Assembly (NCBI GenBank): GCA_028287225.1
Contig: JAQBPZ010000345.1
Span: 1 to 6,275, forward strand
DNA from: Gemmatimonadota bacterium
Lineage (GTDB): Bacteria; Gemmatimonadota; Gemmatimonadetes; Gemmatimonadales; Gemmatimonadaceae
Direction: 5' to 3'
DNA length: 6,275 bases
This document shows positions 4,692 through 6,275 of the stretch, in pieces (the stretch's first letter is position 1; every line of letters starts with the position of its first letter). Below the pieces are notes generated by a model. It had not been told where the DNA came from. It did not search any database and saw only the letters and a program-made list of their open reading frames with translations. Made by a program: the position numbers and the translations under genes.

Positions 4692-6275
4692 CTAAGGCAG
4701 GGCGAAGGCCACGATGCTGCCCCCTGAGGGCGCGCCGTTCTTGCCGCCGCCGCAGGCGATGACGACGTACTGGCGCCCGTTCACCATGTAGAGCGACGGC
4801 GTCGCGTTGCCGGAGGCGGGCAGCGTGGCCTCCCACAGCAGCTTGCCCGTCGACTTGTCGAACGCGTGGAACTTGCGGTCGTACGTCGTGGCGCCGATGA
4901 AGAGGAGCCCGTTCGCCGTGACCACCGGGCCGCCGTAGTTGTCGGTGCCGGTCGCCGTCACGCCCTGCGCCGCGAGCGCGGGGTATTCGCCGAAGGGGAT
5001 CGTCCACGCGATGGTGCCGCGATTGAGGTCGATGGCGTTGAGCGTTCCCCAGGGGGGCTTGATGGCGGGATAGCCGTCGGGATCGAGGAAGATCTGGTAG
5101 CCGGTGTTGCGGTACTTCAGGAAGTTCGGGCTGGTCTTCGCCGTCTCCGCCACGTCACGCCCCGTGACGAGGAAGTTGACGAGGTCGTTGATCGTCCCGC
5201 TCTCCAGCACCTCGCCGAACGCGGGCATGCGCCCCTGCCCATTGCGGATGATCTGGAACATCTCGTCCTTCGTCCGCCGGCCGCCGATGTCGACGAGCGA
5301 GGGGAAGGCCCCGCCGTTGCCCGCGCGGTCCGCCCCATGGCAGCTCGCGCAGTTGTTCTGGTAGACGGACCGGTCGCTGCGCGGCACCATCTTCAGCAGC
5401 CACGCCATCTCGTTGGAGTTCACGTAGAGCAGCCCGGTGGACGCGTCGAAGGCCGGCCCGCCCCACTCTCCGCCCCCGTCGTACCCCGGGTACACGATGC
5501 TCCCCTTCGTGCTCGGCGGCGCGAAGATGCCGTGGCCGGAGTATTCCTTGAAGGTCTTGAGCGCGTACGCGTGCGCCGCGGCGGTTCGCGTCGTCAGCAG
5601 CGCCTCGGTGATCCCCTGCCGCGCGAACGGGGGCGGGCTGACGGGCAGGCGCTGGGTGGCGCTCGCCCGCTCGCCCGGGATACGCGAGGCGGGCACCCGC
5701 CGCTCCTCGACGGGGAAAAGCGACGCGCCGGTGCGGCGGTCGAGCAGCCACACGTGGCCGGTCTTCGTGATCTGCGCGAGCGCCTGCACGGGCCTGCCAT
5801 CTCGCGAGACCGTCACGAGGGCGGGGGGCGACGGAAAGTCGAGGTCCCAGAGGTCGTGCCGGATCCCCTGGAAGTGCCACACCCGCCGCCCTGTGCGCGC
5901 GTCCAGCGCGTTGACCGTATTGGCGAACAGGTTGTCGCCGTGGCGGTTGCTGCCGTAGAAGTCGAACGAGGTGGAGCCGGTGGCGCCGTACACCATGCCG
6001 AGCTCGTGATCCACGGTGAGGCCCGCCCAGGCATTCGCGCCGCCGGAGATCTTCCACGCCTCCTTCGGCCAGGTCTCGTATCCGGGTTCGCCCGGATGAG
6101 GAATCGTATGGAAGGTCCACCGGAGCGCGCCGGTGTTCACGTCGTACGCGCGGATGTCGCCGGGGGACGACGGCAGGCTCTCGGCCACCGTGCTGCCGGT
6201 GATGTAGAGGTCCTCGAACACCACACCCGGCGTGCTCGCGCTCACCGACACTCCCTCCACCACGCGGTCGAGCCC
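4692..6275 (-). CDS. PQQ-dependent quinoprotein dehydrogenase with embedded cytochrome c domain (5' end outside window)
   Basis: These are the last 527 codons of a periplasmic quinoprotein of the membrane glucose dehydrogenase type (eight-bladed PQQ propeller); numbering below starts at the first codon in the window. Propeller signatures include GDIRAYDVNTGALRW (39-53), ETWPKEAW (67-74), HGDNLFAN (112-119), HFQGIRHDLWDLDFPSPP (134-151) and TKTGHVWLLDRRTG (170-183). Asp144 and Lys171 match the spacing I recall for E. coli glucose dehydrogenase Asp466/Lys493. A c-type cytochrome domain (about 300-372) is inserted before the last blades: heme motif CASCH (309-313), with the probable axial Met350 in GQGRMPAF. 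The propeller then resumes and ends with YVVIACGGG. It should oxidise a sugar or alcohol and pass electrons through its own heme to the respiratory chain; the substrate is unknown. The frame stays open to the window edge, so the GTG codons at 6263 and 6260 are internal. Export is inferred from the family. The gene is convergent with the HAD gene. Confidence 0.92.
   Translation of the reverse strand, partial: GLDRVVEGVSVSASTPGVVFEDLYITGSTVAESLPSSPGDIRAYDVNTGALRWTFHTIPHPGEPGYETWPKEAWKISGGANAWAGLTVDHELGMVYGATGSTSFDFYGSNRHGDNLFANTVNALDARTGRRVWHFQGIRHDLWDLDFPSPPALVTVSRDGRPVQALAQITKTGHVWLLDRRTGASLFPVEERRVPASRIPGERASATQRLPVSPPPFARQGITEALLTTRTAAAHAYALKTFKEYSGHGIFAPPSTKGSIVYPGYDGGGEWGGPAFDASTGLLYVNSNEMAWLLKMVPRSDRSVYQNNCASCHGADRAGNGGAFPSLVDIGGRRTKDEMFQIIRNGQGRMPAFGEVLESGTINDLVNFLVTGRDVAETAKTSPNFLKYRNTGYQIFLDPDGYPAIKPPWGTLNAIDLNRGTIAWTIPFGEYPALAAQGVTATGTDNYGGPVVTANGLLFIGATTYDRKFHAFDKSTGKLLWEATLPASGNATPSLYMVNGRQYVVIACGGGKNGAPSGGSIVAFALP

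Noticed and set aside
3614..4762. 382-codon plus-strand frame beginning at the ATG at 3614
   Set aside because: It overlaps the HAD gene out of frame, gives Arg/Gly/Ala-rich sequence without motifs, then runs through E2 into the opposite strand of the quinoprotein gene.
4474..5007. Minus-strand frame with Pro-Thr-Ala five-residue repeats
   Set aside because: The repeat peptide is just the 15-bp minisatellite translated. The rest overlaps the real quinoprotein gene in another frame.

Overview
The window reads as a GC-rich chromosomal segment of a free-living soil-type bacterium, most likely Gemmatimonadota or a similar phylum such as Acidobacteriota. This rests on three things: GC-rich wobble positions, a secreted BNR/VPS10-type propeller protein with an LAAQ-type signal peptide end, and a PQQ quinoprotein carrying a cytochrome c domain inside its propeller. 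The lineage is inferred from gene style only; no marker gene is present.

Layout. Bases 1-101 are non-coding, with a probable dispersed-repeat end and a 7-bp tandem repeat. Bases 102-3236 (minus) encode a 1044-aa secreted multi-Asp-box beta-propeller protein. Bases 3310-3596 are repeat element E1, between this gene and the divergent HAD gene. Bases 3618-4412 (plus) encode a 264-aa Cof-type HAD phosphatase. Bases 4413-4687 are repeat element E2, which fills the whole space between the convergent HAD and quinoprotein genes. Bases 4692-6275 (minus) are the C-terminal 527 codons of a PQQ-dependent dehydrogenase with an embedded c-type cytochrome; its 5' end lies outside the window.

The proteins belong to recognisable families. 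Two are exported (propeller protein, and by family the quinoprotein) and one is cytosolic (HAD). Nothing in the sequence ties them into one pathway, and their orientations rule out a shared operon.

The most unusual content is the pair of composite repeats. Each is a nested palindrome of order A - B' - B - A' (about 50-nt A arms around about 35-nt B arms), followed on the right by a 15-bp minisatellite (2 units in E1, 4 in E2). The left half of E1 and the right half of E2 are inverted copies of each other, with a perfect 67-bp match, so the HAD gene sits between long inverted repeats. One A:A' base pair differs between copies with compensation (G:C in E1, A:T in E2). The repeats are open in several frames and create false N-terminal extensions on both neighbouring genes. 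The repeat type, with its CCACAGAGG motif, resembles intergenic repeats I recall from many environmental genomes. I see no transposase, recombinase, CRISPR array, tRNA, rRNA or defence gene.
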